Shown here: piece by piece, positions 18,401-26,695 of the stretch
Layout of the letters: every line of letters begins with the position of its first letter
How positions within the stretch are numbered: the stretch's first letter is position 1
Assembly: GCA_017451385.1 (NCBI GenBank)
Contig: JAFSPS010000038.1
Coordinates: forward strand, 1-64,000
Direction of reading: 5' to 3'
From: Bacteroidales bacterium
GTDB lineage: Bacteria > Bacteroidota > Bacteroidia > Bacteroidales > P3
DNA length: 64,000 nucleotides
The notes under the pieces: generated by a model
What the model saw: only the letters and a program-made list of their open reading frames with translations
Told to the model about the DNA's origin: nothing
The model's database searches: none
Program-made: the position numbers and the translations under genes

Positions 18401-20404
18401 GATGAGGCTACGGGTGTCGCTCATGACACTGTCTTCTCCGACTTCCCCATTGGTCGCTACAACGAGCAGATATTCCTCGAACTCGGCATCTCGGTATCCC
18501 TCAAGAATGCCGATGCCGTGGCTACAGAGGCAGAGATAGACCTCAATCCTCAAACGTCTGCTGCTACCGAGCGTAACATCTTTACTTTCTATGGCAATGC
18601 TGCCAACACCAATGCGCTCATCTCTTCCTCTATGACCTATGATGACCCCAGCAAGATGTGGCTCTCTGGCATCAGCGACAACGATGGTGCCGCCATGCTC
18701 AACTGGATACACTCTGGCGCACAGTTTGCTGTCGAGAAAGTTGGTAAGTTCCGCAATCTCAAAGTAGATGTTTCAGAGTCTGAGGAGTTCCTCGATGATG
18801 ACTATTATCGTCGTCATTGCGCCAACAATGAGTTGCGTGCGATTCCCTCTGCCAACAAGTCTGTTGGTGTTGACCGTGCCAATGTGTTTGAGGGTGTTGT
18901 AAACGGCATGTGGTCTCCTTATGGCCTTGTCTCTACTCGTCCTTATCACCCCGGTTTTAACTATACCTTCTACATGCCTTCGATGACCGAAATGGCTTAT
19001 CTGGCAAACATCAAGGGTGCTGAGAACTACAACTATTACCTTGTCAAGCGTTCTCTCCTCGACAATACGCACAACAGCTCTCTCAACTTCAATGACCTTT
19101 CCAAACTCCCCAGCGTACGTATAGTTTTCACCGCCGATACCTCTAAGTGGACGCGTTGTCCTGTCCTCGAGATGTGCGATGACAATACGCAGTCTGAGGG
19201 CAATGCTCGCAAGTTCCAGAAACGTCACCACAAGTCGGTTGATAAGCTTGGCCGCACCGTTGATGATTTGGGTATTACTGCTAATGTCAACGACCCCAGC
19301 AATCCTGCCTACATTGACGAATACGGTATGGGCTGGTTCCCTGGTTATGCTATCTCCGTCACTACGGGTGAGCGTCTGAACATCATGTTCGGTGAGGATT
19401 CGCGCTACATCCAGTTCAATGGTCGCGATATGCTCTGGAATCCTGTCGAGACGGTTCTCGATGGTACGGAGAACAATGTCTTCGGCGGTCGTCACTACAT
19501 TTATGTTATGAATGCTACCACCGTTACTTTCCCCAACCTCAACCACAGTGGTTCTGGCAATGTTTCTTTGCGCAACTATAAGACCCCAGGTTACGATGCT
19601 GGCAAGTGGGCTAACACCATGCTCGGCTCTCTTGAGCGTGTCATGACCTTTAAGGACAACCTGTCGCAGGGTGACCCGAAGGTTTACAACGGTGTAGTGT
19701 CCTATGAGGGCAAGAATAATGAGAATTTCCGTCCGCATCCAGTGCGTGACTCCTCGGCTCTCCTCTTCGCCTCCGCTGCATGGGTCAACCTGCCTCTTGT
19801 CAATGAGCGTTTTGCTTTCAAATACCCGGGTCACAATGCCGAGCTCAATGCTGGCTATCCTGCCGACGGTATCTCTTGCGATGTCACTGTTGACATTCAG
19901 GTTAATACTCCTTATGGTCGCTATATGAGCAACAACGGTGTGAAGGCCTCTGACTGCCTTGAGGCCGAGGAGAACAGCAACTATCCCCGTTATATGTTTG
20001 AACTCACGTCAGACATAGCTACCCTTACGCATCAGGCTTCTGGCGATGGTGCTGACAAGTCGTACAAGAACGAGATTCTTGACAACATCAGCGTTGTGCC
20101 TAATCCCTACTACAGCTATTCTACCTACGAGACCCTCAGCCAGCTTGAAACCAAGGTACGTTTCATCAACGTCCCCGGCAATTCGGTAATCTCTATCTAC
20201 ACTGTTGACGGAACGCTGGTGCGCCGTCTTGGTCCTACGCCTGAGAATACCACCACCTATGATTGGGACCTCCACAACCACAACGGTATCCCCATCGCTG
20301 GTGGTATGTACCTCATCCACTTTGAGGTTCCTGGCATCGGTGAGCGTGTTGTCAAGTGGTTTGGCACCATGCGTCCTGTTGACCTCAACTCTTTCCAGTT
20401 CTAA
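15452..20404 (+). CDS. Giant secreted surface protein, 1650 residues
   Basis: The protein begins with a signal peptide (about 1-25, ending LYAR). The first part (about 50-620) is rich in aromatic residues and Asp/Gly turns, including an EF-hand-like DADGDGEYNP near 208. A fibronectin-like section starts near 630 (DAPSIVVQELDKEIILYL). The last 100 residues, from VVPNPYYSYSTYE near 1549, form a FlgD-Ig-like/T9SS-CTD-like fold with the recognisable VISIYTVDGTLVRRL and IAGGMYLIHFEV segments. It ends PVDLNSFQF rather than the usual basic CTD end, so whether T9SS exports it is open. It sits between a TonB receptor and a PorV/PorQ-family barrel with 30-36 base gaps. Likely role: extracellular part of a receptor or export complex. 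Enzymatic activity is not apparent. Confidence 0.82.
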   Translation: MKNIFSTLFLAAMLLTVSVGSLYARECDDCKRSTRKAQIMSKAAVCKRAQSTAELSVNNVRALINGYGNMWYDGSVAQYHLPKSANTCPLFCAALWIGGTDVNDQLRIAALTFGSGGDDFWPGPLQLNSAYVSLDICNAYDKHYVISKQQVQNHMQHFNYKEDGTIDVDGVKDADFSDMPDVIANWPAHGPADGYSHYLAPFFDADGDGEYNPTMGDYPYYDFKNELCPQRWKANHPGEALYSAPTMETTHEIVTGGVLSDQVLKGDQTIWWVFNDMGNVHTETNGQPIGLEIRAQAFAFSTNDDINNMTFYSYEIINRSTYTLKDTYFSQWVDADLGYAYDDYVGCDVKRGLGYCYNGDESDGPGSGSYSGIPPAVGIDFFQGPYLDPDGKDNPKLDFEKMKADPIYSTQLPNYVKKDADGLYVGNDANGNTVYDTFALTQDADLFYRSDDGGAWYFKAGDSIGNCAINGVNFGNGIVDDERFGMRRFVYYRNDGGDNPNAEPRKATDFYNYLRGYWRNGQRMTYGGMGLDASGAACDFMFPGNTDPWNWGTNGIAEDEWTERSINNPVGDRRFMQSAGPFTLRPGALNYITVGIPFAQATSGNAWSSVELLREIDDICQALFENCFEVLDGPDAPSIVVQELDKEIILYLTYNNPSSNNAAEEYCVPDPSIPRTYTTSANIDGKDTMITGTYSELERSYVFEGYQIYQLVDANASVADIGDVSKARLVAQCDIENYYDSTDRTQPIGRLINFETNSATGLMAGSVMVEGANKGIQHVFRVTSDQFATGVSNALVNNKEYYFVAVAYAQNRFKQYSQTEAAFLDGQKQPYLAGRKNEWGGSISSVVAIPHHPASENGGTVIQSEFAERPLITRLEGFGNGGNALELTKESIEQLMGAAGEPAMKPGVYTIDGTNFSVTDPCIIAHPVYEKNRGPIDVKVIDPLNIKPGKFVVNFRAAAGSSVIDNNSVWFITNANPGMPVYVDEATGVAHDTVFSDFPIGRYNEQIFLELGISVSLKNADAVATEAEIDLNPQTSAATERNIFTFYGNAANTNALISSSMTYDDPSKMWLSGISDNDGAAMLNWIHSGAQFAVEKVGKFRNLKVDVSESEEFLDDDYYRRHCANNELRAIPSANKSVGVDRANVFEGVVNGMWSPYGLVSTRPYHPGFNYTFYMPSMTEMAYLANIKGAENYNYYLVKRSLLDNTHNSSLNFNDLSKLPSVRIVFTADTSKWTRCPVLEMCDDNTQSEGNARKFQKRHHKSVDKLGRTVDDLGITANVNDPSNPAYIDEYGMGWFPGYAISVTTGERLNIMFGEDSRYIQFNGRDMLWNPVETVLDGTENNVFGGRHYIYVMNATTVTFPNLNHSGSGNVSLRNYKTPGYDAGKWANTMLGSLERVMTFKDNLSQGDPKVYNGVVSYEGKNNENFRPHPVRDSSALLFASAAWVNLPLVNERFAFKYPGHNAELNAGYPADGISCDVTVDIQVNTPYGRYMSNNGVKASDCLEAEENSNYPRYMFELTSDIATLTHQASGDGADKSYKNEILDNISVVPNPYYSYSTYETLSQLETKVRFINVPGNSVISIYTVDGTLVRRLGPTPENTTTYDWDLHNHNGIPIAGGMYLIHFEVPGIGERVVKWFGTMRPVDLNSFQF

Positions 20405-20440
20405 CATTGATTGATAACGCTTAAATATTACAACAGAGAT

Positions 20441-21523
20441 ATGAAAAATATATTCAAAATAATGACTCTCGTCGCCCTGGTCTCGGTGGTGTCGTTCCAG
20501 TCAGCTACGGCTGGCAATGACAATCGTCGTGGTACCGCCGGCGCCACCGAGCTTCTTATCAATCCGTGGGCTCACAGTGCTGGTTGGGGTGCCGTTTCTA
20601 TTGCCAATGTGCGTGGACTCGATGCTTTCTACAACAATATCGCAGGTCTTGCTTTTACCAATAATATTGAGGTTGGCTATACCAACACCATCTATCTTGG
20701 TGGCAAGAGCGGTTCCACCTCCGGAGCAGGCATCAACGCCTTCGGTCTTGGCATCCGTGTTTTCGAGTCCGGTGTCCTTGGCGTTTCTGTCATGACGATG
20801 GGTTTTGGCGACATTGACATTACTACCGTCGAAAATCCTGAAGGTACGGCAGGTACCTTCTCGCCCTCTTTCATGAATATTGCTGTGGCTTATGCCCATT
20901 CCTTCACCCGCAGTATTCATGGTGGTGTGGCTTTCCGTGTCATCACCGAATCCACCGACAACGTGTCGGCTTCCGGCTTTTCTATCGATGCCGGTATCCA
21001 GTACGTCACTGGTGCCGACGACGAGCTGAAGTTTGGTATCAGCCTTAAGAATATCGGTACTGCAATGCACTTCAGCGGTACGGGACATTCGCTCACTATG
21101 CTCAACGAGGCTGGCAACAACTTCACCGTCGAGACGCGTGCTGCCGAGATGGAGCTCCCCACTTGCCTCAATATCGGTCTCTCCTACGACTTCTTGTTTG
21201 AGAACCTTGACCAACGTCTCACGGTTGCTGGTAGTTTCACCTCCAATGCTTTCCTCAAGGACAACTTTGCCCTCGGCGTAGAGTATGGCATCCTCAAGAT
21301 GTTCGAGGTACGCGCTGGCTATGTCTATCAGACTGATATATTCAGCTCCACCAATCGCACTACCGCCAACACGGGTCTTTGTGCTGGAGCTTCTGCCTCT
21401 ATCCCTCTGGGCAAGAAGGACGAGAATGGCAATGTGAAGACCTCTCTGACCATAGATTACGCTTTCCGCAGTGCTTCGCCCCTCAAGGGTTCGCACTCCA
21501 TCGGTGCCACCTTGCGCTTCTAA
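20441..21523 (+). CDS. PorV/PorQ family outer membrane protein
   Basis: The 360-residue protein starts at the ATG at 20441, and an earlier in-frame start only adds a non-signal extension. After a signal peptide (about 1-25) comes ATELLINPWAHSAGWGAVS and then GLDAFYNNIAGLAF, the N-terminal pattern of the PorV/PorQ (FadL-like) family, followed by alternating beta-strands to a terminal TLRF. PorV carries T9SS cargo to the attachment machinery in Porphyromonas, and other members have undefined roles. As the third gene of a receptor / giant-protein / barrel operon, it may export or hold the 1650-residue protein at the surface. The operon ends at the terminator at 21559-21597. Confidence 0.82.
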   Translation: MKNIFKIMTLVALVSVVSFQSATAGNDNRRGTAGATELLINPWAHSAGWGAVSIANVRGLDAFYNNIAGLAFTNNIEVGYTNTIYLGGKSGSTSGAGINAFGLGIRVFESGVLGVSVMTMGFGDIDITTVENPEGTAGTFSPSFMNIAVAYAHSFTRSIHGGVAFRVITESTDNVSASGFSIDAGIQYVTGADDELKFGISLKNIGTAMHFSGTGHSLTMLNEAGNNFTVETRAAEMELPTCLNIGLSYDFLFENLDQRLTVAGSFTSNAFLKDNFALGVEYGILKMFEVRAGYVYQTDIFSSTNRTTANTGLCAGASASIPLGKKDENGNVKTSLTIDYAFRSASPLKGSHSIGATLRF

Positions 21524-21558
21524 ATCCGCGGTCAGAGTACACTACGACATATCATAAT

Positions 21559-21597
21559 GATAGGGAAGGTTGTTAATTGCAACCTTTCCTATCTTTT
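21559..21597 (+). terminator. Intrinsic terminator of the secDF-to-PorV/Q operon
   Basis: GATAGGGAAGGTTG (21559-21572) pairs with CAACCTTTCCTATC (21580-21593) with one G-T pair and a 7-base loop, followed by TTTT. It begins 36 bases after the stop codon. Confidence 0.85.
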
Positions 21598-21617
21598 AAC
21601 AATTTTCACGCCACTAA

Positions 21618-21720
21618 CTACCATTCTCAATTCCCACAATTCATCATTCACAATTTACAACACACGATTCACCACTCACAGTTCACAATTCACAATTCAC
21701 CATTCACAATTCACATCCCA
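21618..21720. repeat. Degenerate ATTCACA microrepeat upstream of greA
   Basis: The 100 bases before greA consist almost entirely of variants of a 9-10 base unit, ATTCACAAT / TTCACCATT / TTCACAGTT. The last copies stop 6 bases before the greA ATG, so the ribosome-binding region lies in repeat-derived sequence. A shorter run of the same unit stands upstream of the gene at 37966. Confidence 0.7.
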
Positions 21721-21726
21721 TTAGCC

Positions 21727-22200
21727 ATGTCAGAAATCAAATATTATAGTGAGGAAGGCTTGCAGAAACTCAAAGACGAATTGCATCACCTCATAGCTGT
21801 CGAGCGTCCTGCCGCTTCTGCTGCTATTGCAGAGGCACGCGACAAGGGCGACCTCTCGGAGAATGCCGAATACGATGCCGCCAAGGAGGCGCAAGGACAC
21901 CTTGAGGCCCGCATCTCCAAGCTGCAAGACCTTGTTGCCAATGCCCGTTTGCTTGACGAGTCAAAGATAGACACCTCCAAGGTCCTTCTCCTCTCTAAAA
22001 TTAAGGTAAAAAACACTAAAAATGGTGCTACACAAACCTACACCATTGTCCCAGAGAGTGAAGCCGACCTCAAGAAAGGCCTCATCTCTGTCACCTCTCC
22101 TTTCGCTAAGGCTTTCCTCGGCCATAAGACAGGCGATAAGGTTGAGGTGGTCGTCCCTGCCGGCAAAATGCTCTTTGAAATCCTCTCGGTAGAACGATAG
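21727..22200 (+). CDS. greA: Transcription elongation factor GreA
   Basis: The 157-residue protein starts at the ATG at 21727. Earlier in-frame starts would translate the ATTCACA repeat. The N-terminal coiled coil (about 1-75) carries ARDKGDLSENAEYDAAKE at 37-54, with acidic tip residues D42 and E45 that hold the metal ion for transcript cleavage in the RNA polymerase channel. The C-terminal FKBP-like domain runs from about 80 to 157. GreA rescues backtracked polymerase. The gene follows the terminator of the previous operon. No TAnnTTTG promoter is evident in the repeat-rich leader. Confidence 0.95.
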   Translation: MSEIKYYSEEGLQKLKDELHHLIAVERPAASAAIAEARDKGDLSENAEYDAAKEAQGHLEARISKLQDLVANARLLDESKIDTSKVLLLSKIKVKNTKNGATQTYTIVPESEADLKKGLISVTSPFAKAFLGHKTGDKVEVVVPAGKMLFEILSVER

Positions 22201-22446
22201 GTATAATCCAGCCATTCCAATAGGCAAATATTTATATAGATTAAGATTATATGAATTATAGGGGACTTATAAAAATAAACTACATAGTAGTTGCATATTA
22301 ATAAAATCTATTTAATTTTCAATTCTTCAATCCAGTGGGGTTGCATATAAATCCAGTTTATAGAAGTTTCCTATATAGATTATATAAAACATATTAATCA
22401 TATAATCCTATTATCTTAATTGTCTTAACCATCTTAAAAAAAAACA

Positions 22447-22842
22447 ATGCCATCAATATTCTCAAAAATAGTAGCTGGTGAGATACCATGCTATAAGGTT
22501 GCAGAGAGCGATAGTTGTCTTGCTTTCCTTGATATCAATCCTATCGTCAAAGGTCATGTCCTCTGCATCCCCAAACAGGAGGTGGACTATATTTTTGACC
22601 TCGATGATGCAGCCTATACTGATTTGCAGCTCTTTGCCAAGCGTGTCGCCAAGGCGTTGGCCGAGGTGGTTCCCTGCAAGAAAGTAGGCGTAGCCGTACA
22701 GGGTCTTGATGTGCCCCACGCCCACATCCACCTGCTCCCCTTGAATAGTCCCGAGGACATGGATTTCCGCCACCACCAGCAGCTCCCTGCCGAAGAGATG
22801 CAACATCTGGCAACATCTATTCAAAGTGTATACAACAAATAA
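22447..22842 (+). CDS. HIT family nucleotide hydrolase
   Basis: The 131-residue protein has the histidine triad H91-A-H93-I-H95 followed by LLPL, plus the usual N-terminal IFSKIVAGEIP and the FLDINPIVKGHVLCIPK strand near 27-43. HIT hydrolases of the HinT branch cleave adenosine phosphoramidates and similar nucleotides. The length and C-terminus fit the Bacteroidota HinT-like group. About 250 AT-rich bases without features separate it from greA. There is no clear promoter. Confidence 0.93.
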   Translation: MPSIFSKIVAGEIPCYKVAESDSCLAFLDINPIVKGHVLCIPKQEVDYIFDLDDAAYTDLQLFAKRVAKALAEVVPCKKVGVAVQGLDVPHAHIHLLPLNSPEDMDFRHHQQLPAEEMQHLATSIQSVYNK

Positions 22843-23176
22843 AACTATACCAGTATACGGATAAACCGCCATCAGAAATAACCATCTCAAGTCAAAGATG
22901 GGCAATTACATGGACTGTATCTGTATAAATCAAATCGATCATACAAAACATATTGTAGTATTTATTAGTTTTATTTATTTTTTTTTTTTAATTTTGCAAT
23001 GTGTTTTGTCTATTTAGATGGGAATGTTATTATATGAAATATTTGTTATTGCCTATTGGTTTGTTTTTGTGTGGAGGGAGCAAAATTTAGTTTATAATAA
23101 ATAATTCGGTTCTTAAAGAGATTCAAAGTAGGCATTTTTTTATACGGCGTCCATGATTTCCAGTTTAATTCAGGTC
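22843..23176. other. AT-rich intergenic region with one promoter-like site
   Basis: No gene is seen in these 334 bases. A -7-like TAATTTTG is at 22989-22996, directly after a run of T, about 180 bases before the lipoprotein start. No -33 TTG is at the right distance, so this promoter is only a candidate. Confidence 0.45.
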
Positions 23177-25000
23177 ATGAAAAAAACAATTGCATATATA
23201 TTTCTACGTTTTGTCGCGTTTACGGGAATGTTTTCATTCCTAATCTGCTCATGCGCCAAGGACGAGCTACTTGCAAAAAATGAAAAAGAGTCAAATAATA
23301 TTAAGACTATCGAGAGTAATAGTGATTCTAATCTTTGTGATAGGCTAAATAGCAATATTATTTTTTTTAAGAACATTGTGGAGATTTATGTGTGTGGCGA
23401 TTCTGTCGTTGCCCCAGTTAAGTCAAAGATTGGTGATAGCGGCTATGCGTTTACTATTGATTTCTCTGACTCTTGTCGATCCACCTTCTATAATATACAT
23501 GACAAGGATTTGTTAGCCATTCCGAGTATTCGGGTAAAGAAAATTGATAATGATTATTTCTGGGTGTTTGAGGGGGTGAATGAATTAAGCATGGCTAAGA
23601 TAAATGGTGGCGAGAATGTTCCTCAATTCCGTCGTAAGGACAGTATGTGGCAAGTGACACTTAATAAGTCTGATTGGTACGACATATCGGCAGAACCCCT
23701 TGAAGAGTACTATTTCCGTTCGTCATTGAGTTTAGACGAGGATTTTTTGTTGGTAGAGTGTGATAATTCAGCACAGTTTATTTTACCGACGCCTTTAATA
23801 AGTAAAACTCTGAAGCACGGAGTTCCTAATAAGGCATTCTATAAAGATGTATTTCTTGATGCTGGCTATGCTTTGAATAATGGAGGCACGCTTAATGCGG
23901 CTTGTTCGTTAGGATTAACCTTGGAGGCGGTTAATTGTTCTACAAAAACTGCTCTTGATTCTTCTTGGCAAAATCGGGTCATATCAGGCTCGAATGAGGA
24001 TTATAACGGACGGCTGCTTTATCCTGACGGGCAGCCTCGCTACAAGGTCCTCTTTGTCCGTGGTGGTGTATCGGCAGAACATGGTCGGTCATTGCGCTCA
24101 TCTGGACGCGACCACATGCGGCAGTTTGTAGATAATGGTGGCAGTTATATAGGCACTTGTGCGGGTGCTTTCTTTGCCTCTAATGGCAGCGATTTACGTC
24201 CGAATTATAAATATTACCTCGCTTTATGGCCTGGACAGGTTCTTCGCACTAATTATAAGAATGCCTATACGGGCTTTGCCATGGAGAAGAATTCCCCATT
24301 ATTGAGTTATGATCTGTCTCGCAGCATCTCTGTCATTGATAGCCTTTATCACAGTGAGGGTTGTCTGCCGCAGGAATGGCCAGAAGGTAGTGTCGTGTTG
24401 GCAAGATATGTATGTCCTAAACGTCCGTTGATGCATGATAAGCCGGTGTTGTGGCAGTATAAGAAGAGTAATCAAAGCGGGCTCGTTATTATGATGGGCT
24501 CACATCCAGAATTCGCCAGTTCTGGGAAATGCCTTACATTGACTGAATGTATGTTTCGCTATGCGATGGACAATGTCGGCGAAGTGTCGGTAAAAGGACT
24601 TCTGCGTAATGGGGAAGTGCGCACTATGGACAAGCATTCACGTGATGCTCTCCCCGCATATACGAGTATTGGAGACCTCCAATGTCATCATTTTGCTGTT
24701 TATATTCCTCGCGGTGCTCGTAATGTCTGTTTCTCTGTATCATCTTCATCGGACTGCGACTTTGTTCTCGCGGTCGATAAGACCGGCTATGCTTTTCCTG
24801 AGGAGGCGTCCTACAAGACTACCGCGAAAGGTTCCTCGCAGGAATTGCAATTTCCCTCTTTGTTTGAGGGATTGTATTATGTGGCTGTCAAAAATCTTAC
24901 AACAGTCACGGCAGTCGAAACCGAACGTGGGCAAGAATATACAGGTCGCACCGATGTTCTTAATGGGGTGCCATATAGTATAAAGGTTTCGTGGGAATAA
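23177..25000 (+). CDS. Lipoprotein with a glutamine-amidotransferase-like (BPL_N) domain
   Basis: The 607-residue protein starts at the ATG at 23177, which puts KK at residues 2-3 and a lipobox ending ICSC at Cys26; an ATG 24 bases upstream only lengthens the head. Residues about 285-460 match a class I glutamine-amidotransferase-like fold of the BPL_N type: YKVLFVRGG near 289-297, nucleophile elbow GTCAGAFFA with Cys328, and MMGSHPEF with His443 and Glu445, completing a Cys-His-Glu triad. The C-terminal 120 residues (LQCHHFAVYIPRGA onward) look like a PPC-type beta-sandwich. A surface or periplasmic hydrolase/amidase is a reasonable guess. The gene is flanked by AT-rich DNA and seems monocistronic. 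The substrate is unknown. Confidence 0.78.
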   Translation: MKKTIAYIFLRFVAFTGMFSFLICSCAKDELLAKNEKESNNIKTIESNSDSNLCDRLNSNIIFFKNIVEIYVCGDSVVAPVKSKIGDSGYAFTIDFSDSCRSTFYNIHDKDLLAIPSIRVKKIDNDYFWVFEGVNELSMAKINGGENVPQFRRKDSMWQVTLNKSDWYDISAEPLEEYYFRSSLSLDEDFLLVECDNSAQFILPTPLISKTLKHGVPNKAFYKDVFLDAGYALNNGGTLNAACSLGLTLEAVNCSTKTALDSSWQNRVISGSNEDYNGRLLYPDGQPRYKVLFVRGGVSAEHGRSLRSSGRDHMRQFVDNGGSYIGTCAGAFFASNGSDLRPNYKYYLALWPGQVLRTNYKNAYTGFAMEKNSPLLSYDLSRSISVIDSLYHSEGCLPQEWPEGSVVLARYVCPKRPLMHDKPVLWQYKKSNQSGLVIMMGSHPEFASSGKCLTLTECMFRYAMDNVGEVSVKGLLRNGEVRTMDKHSRDALPAYTSIGDLQCHHFAVYIPRGARNVCFSVSSSSDCDFVLAVDKTGYAFPEEASYKTTAKGSSQELQFPSLFEGLYYVAVKNLTTVTAVETERGQEYTGRTDVLNGVPYSIKVSWE

Positions 25001-25051
25001 GCTCCAATAACGTTCGTAACTATTATAGAAAATAGATAGATAACTGTTCAA

Positions 25052-25089
25052 ATGTTTATTATATATACTAATGTTTATTATATATACTA
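25052..25089. repeat. Perfect 19-bp tandem duplication
   Basis: ATGTTTATTATATATACTA occurs twice head to tail (25052-25070 and 25071-25089) in the 204-base gap between the lipoprotein and the first polysaccharide gene. The gap holds no other recognisable signal. Confidence 0.9.
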
Positions 25090-25204
25090 AAATAATCCAG
25101 ATGTACAATAAAAAGTCTTTTTTACAATATGATTTTTTTTCTATGACGAAGCCTCGATAAGTGCATAGTCGTCACAAAACTAATGTTGCTAATTATATAC
25201 CTGT

Positions 25205-26695
25205 ATGTCCGAGAACAAATCCCTAAAACATAAAGCTCTCTCTGCAATGCTGTGGGCTGCCATACAAAAATATTCAAATATGGCTGTCGGCTTCATTTCA
25301 GGTATCGTCCTTGCTCGCCTGCTCACACCTTATGACTATGGATGCATCGGTATGCTATCGATTTTTATGGTACTTTCCGAGGCATTCATTGATGGCGGTT
25401 TTGGGTCTGCGTTGATACAAAAAAAGAATCCAACGCAGACGGACTATTCTACCATTTTTTGGTGGAATCTTAGTATGGCGTTTTTGTTCTACTTGATACT
25501 CTATTTCACAGCACCATTAATCGCACAATTCTATAAAATTCCTGAGTTGTGTGATGTCTTGCGAGTGCAAGGGTTGATATTGTTTACTTATTCTCTTAAC
25601 ATTATTCAGCGGAACCAATTACGCAAGAAACTCAAACTAAAAATACTAGCCACCAATAGTATTATTACTTCGGTAATATCTCTTATTGTAACAATAGTGA
25701 TGGCATATAATGGCTTTGGAGTATGGTCGCTCGTTGTCCATAATATATTAAATTCGCTCATACCGACTATTTTCTTCTGGTTTTATGTACGTTGGCGTCC
25801 GCGTTTTGTTTTCTCATGGGCATCGTTTCGTGAACTTTTTAGTTTTGGACTATATGTCTTCTTGACCCATCTTGTAGAACGTTTCGCATCGCAACTGACA
25901 GGTCTCGTGATAGGTAAAGTCTATAATCCTCAAACACTTGGTTATTATTCTAAAGCATTGAGAACGGAACGCATAGCATCCTACTCAATTTCGTCCATAA
26001 TGACCAATGTCACATATCCCCTCTATGCTGAAGTCCAAGACGATAAAGCGAGAGTAATTAGCATGATTAAAAGAATGACATCTACTGTTGCTTATGCAAC
26101 ATTCCCCGTGATGTTTATGATGATACTCGTCGCCAAACCGCTATTTATCTTGTTGTATTCAGACCGATGGTTGCAGAGTATTCCTTATTTTCAAGTTCTA
26201 TGTATTGCTGGTTTGGCAGCCTGCCTCCAATCAATCAATCTGCAAGCTGTAGCAGCTGTTGGCAAGAGTAAGACAATGTTCACACGCACCGTTCTGAAAC
26301 GCGTCGTTGGATCATGTGCCATGATTGGAGGACTTTTCCTTTTTGGCATGAAGGGTCTTCTCATAGGTGTTATTATCAATGCATGGTTCTCTTATTTGGT
26401 TAATATTTCGATGGTCTCAAAGCATATAGGCTACAAGTCGATACATCAACTGATGGACATCTTCCCGATAGCTTTCGCCGCGGCACTTTCTTCGGGTATC
26501 GCTTATCTTGCTATAGACTTTTTTGGATTCAATATGTATCTTGATGGTGCGTTGAAGCTGATTGTCTGTGTCACAGTGTATGTCGCTTGGTCTCTGATAT
26601 TCAAACCAGAGAGTTATCGGAATTTCATCAGCGTAATTCCTAAGAAGTTCCGCATCTGGGAAAAAAATAAAATTCTCAAAAAGATAATGACATGA
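25205..26695 (+). CDS. Polysaccharide flippase (Wzx/WzxC-like)
   Basis: The 496-residue integral membrane protein has about 12-14 hydrophobic segments and the N-terminal pattern of the polysaccharide-transporter family (SAMLWAAIQKYSNMAVGFIS, then LARLLTPYDYG near 38-48, and GFGSALIQKK near 65-74). Such proteins flip lipid-linked repeat units across the inner membrane. It is the first gene of the locus, and its last bases overlap the start of the next gene by 4 (ATGA), which implies translational coupling. Confidence 0.92.
   Translation: MSENKSLKHKALSAMLWAAIQKYSNMAVGFISGIVLARLLTPYDYGCIGMLSIFMVLSEAFIDGGFGSALIQKKNPTQTDYSTIFWWNLSMAFLFYLILYFTAPLIAQFYKIPELCDVLRVQGLILFTYSLNIIQRNQLRKKLKLKILATNSIITSVISLIVTIVMAYNGFGVWSLVVHNILNSLIPTIFFWFYVRWRPRFVFSWASFRELFSFGLYVFLTHLVERFASQLTGLVIGKVYNPQTLGYYSKALRTERIASYSISSIMTNVTYPLYAEVQDDKARVISMIKRMTSTVAYATFPVMFMMILVAKPLFILLYSDRWLQSIPYFQVLCIAGLAACLQSINLQAVAAVGKSKTMFTRTVLKRVVGSCAMIGGLFLFGMKGLLIGVIINAWFSYLVNISMVSKHIGYKSIHQLMDIFPIAFAAALSSGIAYLAIDFFGFNMYLDGALKLIVCVTVYVAWSLIFKPESYRNFISVIPKKFRIWEKNKILKKIMT

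Noticed and set aside
18773..19834. 353-codon antisense frame inside the giant surface protein gene
   Set aside because: It lies wholly inside a gene with a clear signal peptide and operon context, and its composition is that of a reverse-strand shadow. Similar antisense frames over gldN, ugd, gene 20441 and gene 28536 are rejected for the same reason.
11651..20404. SusC/SusD nutrient-uptake pair
   Set aside because: The receptor could be SusC-like, but the next gene is far too long for SusD and has no tetratricopeptide-type features.
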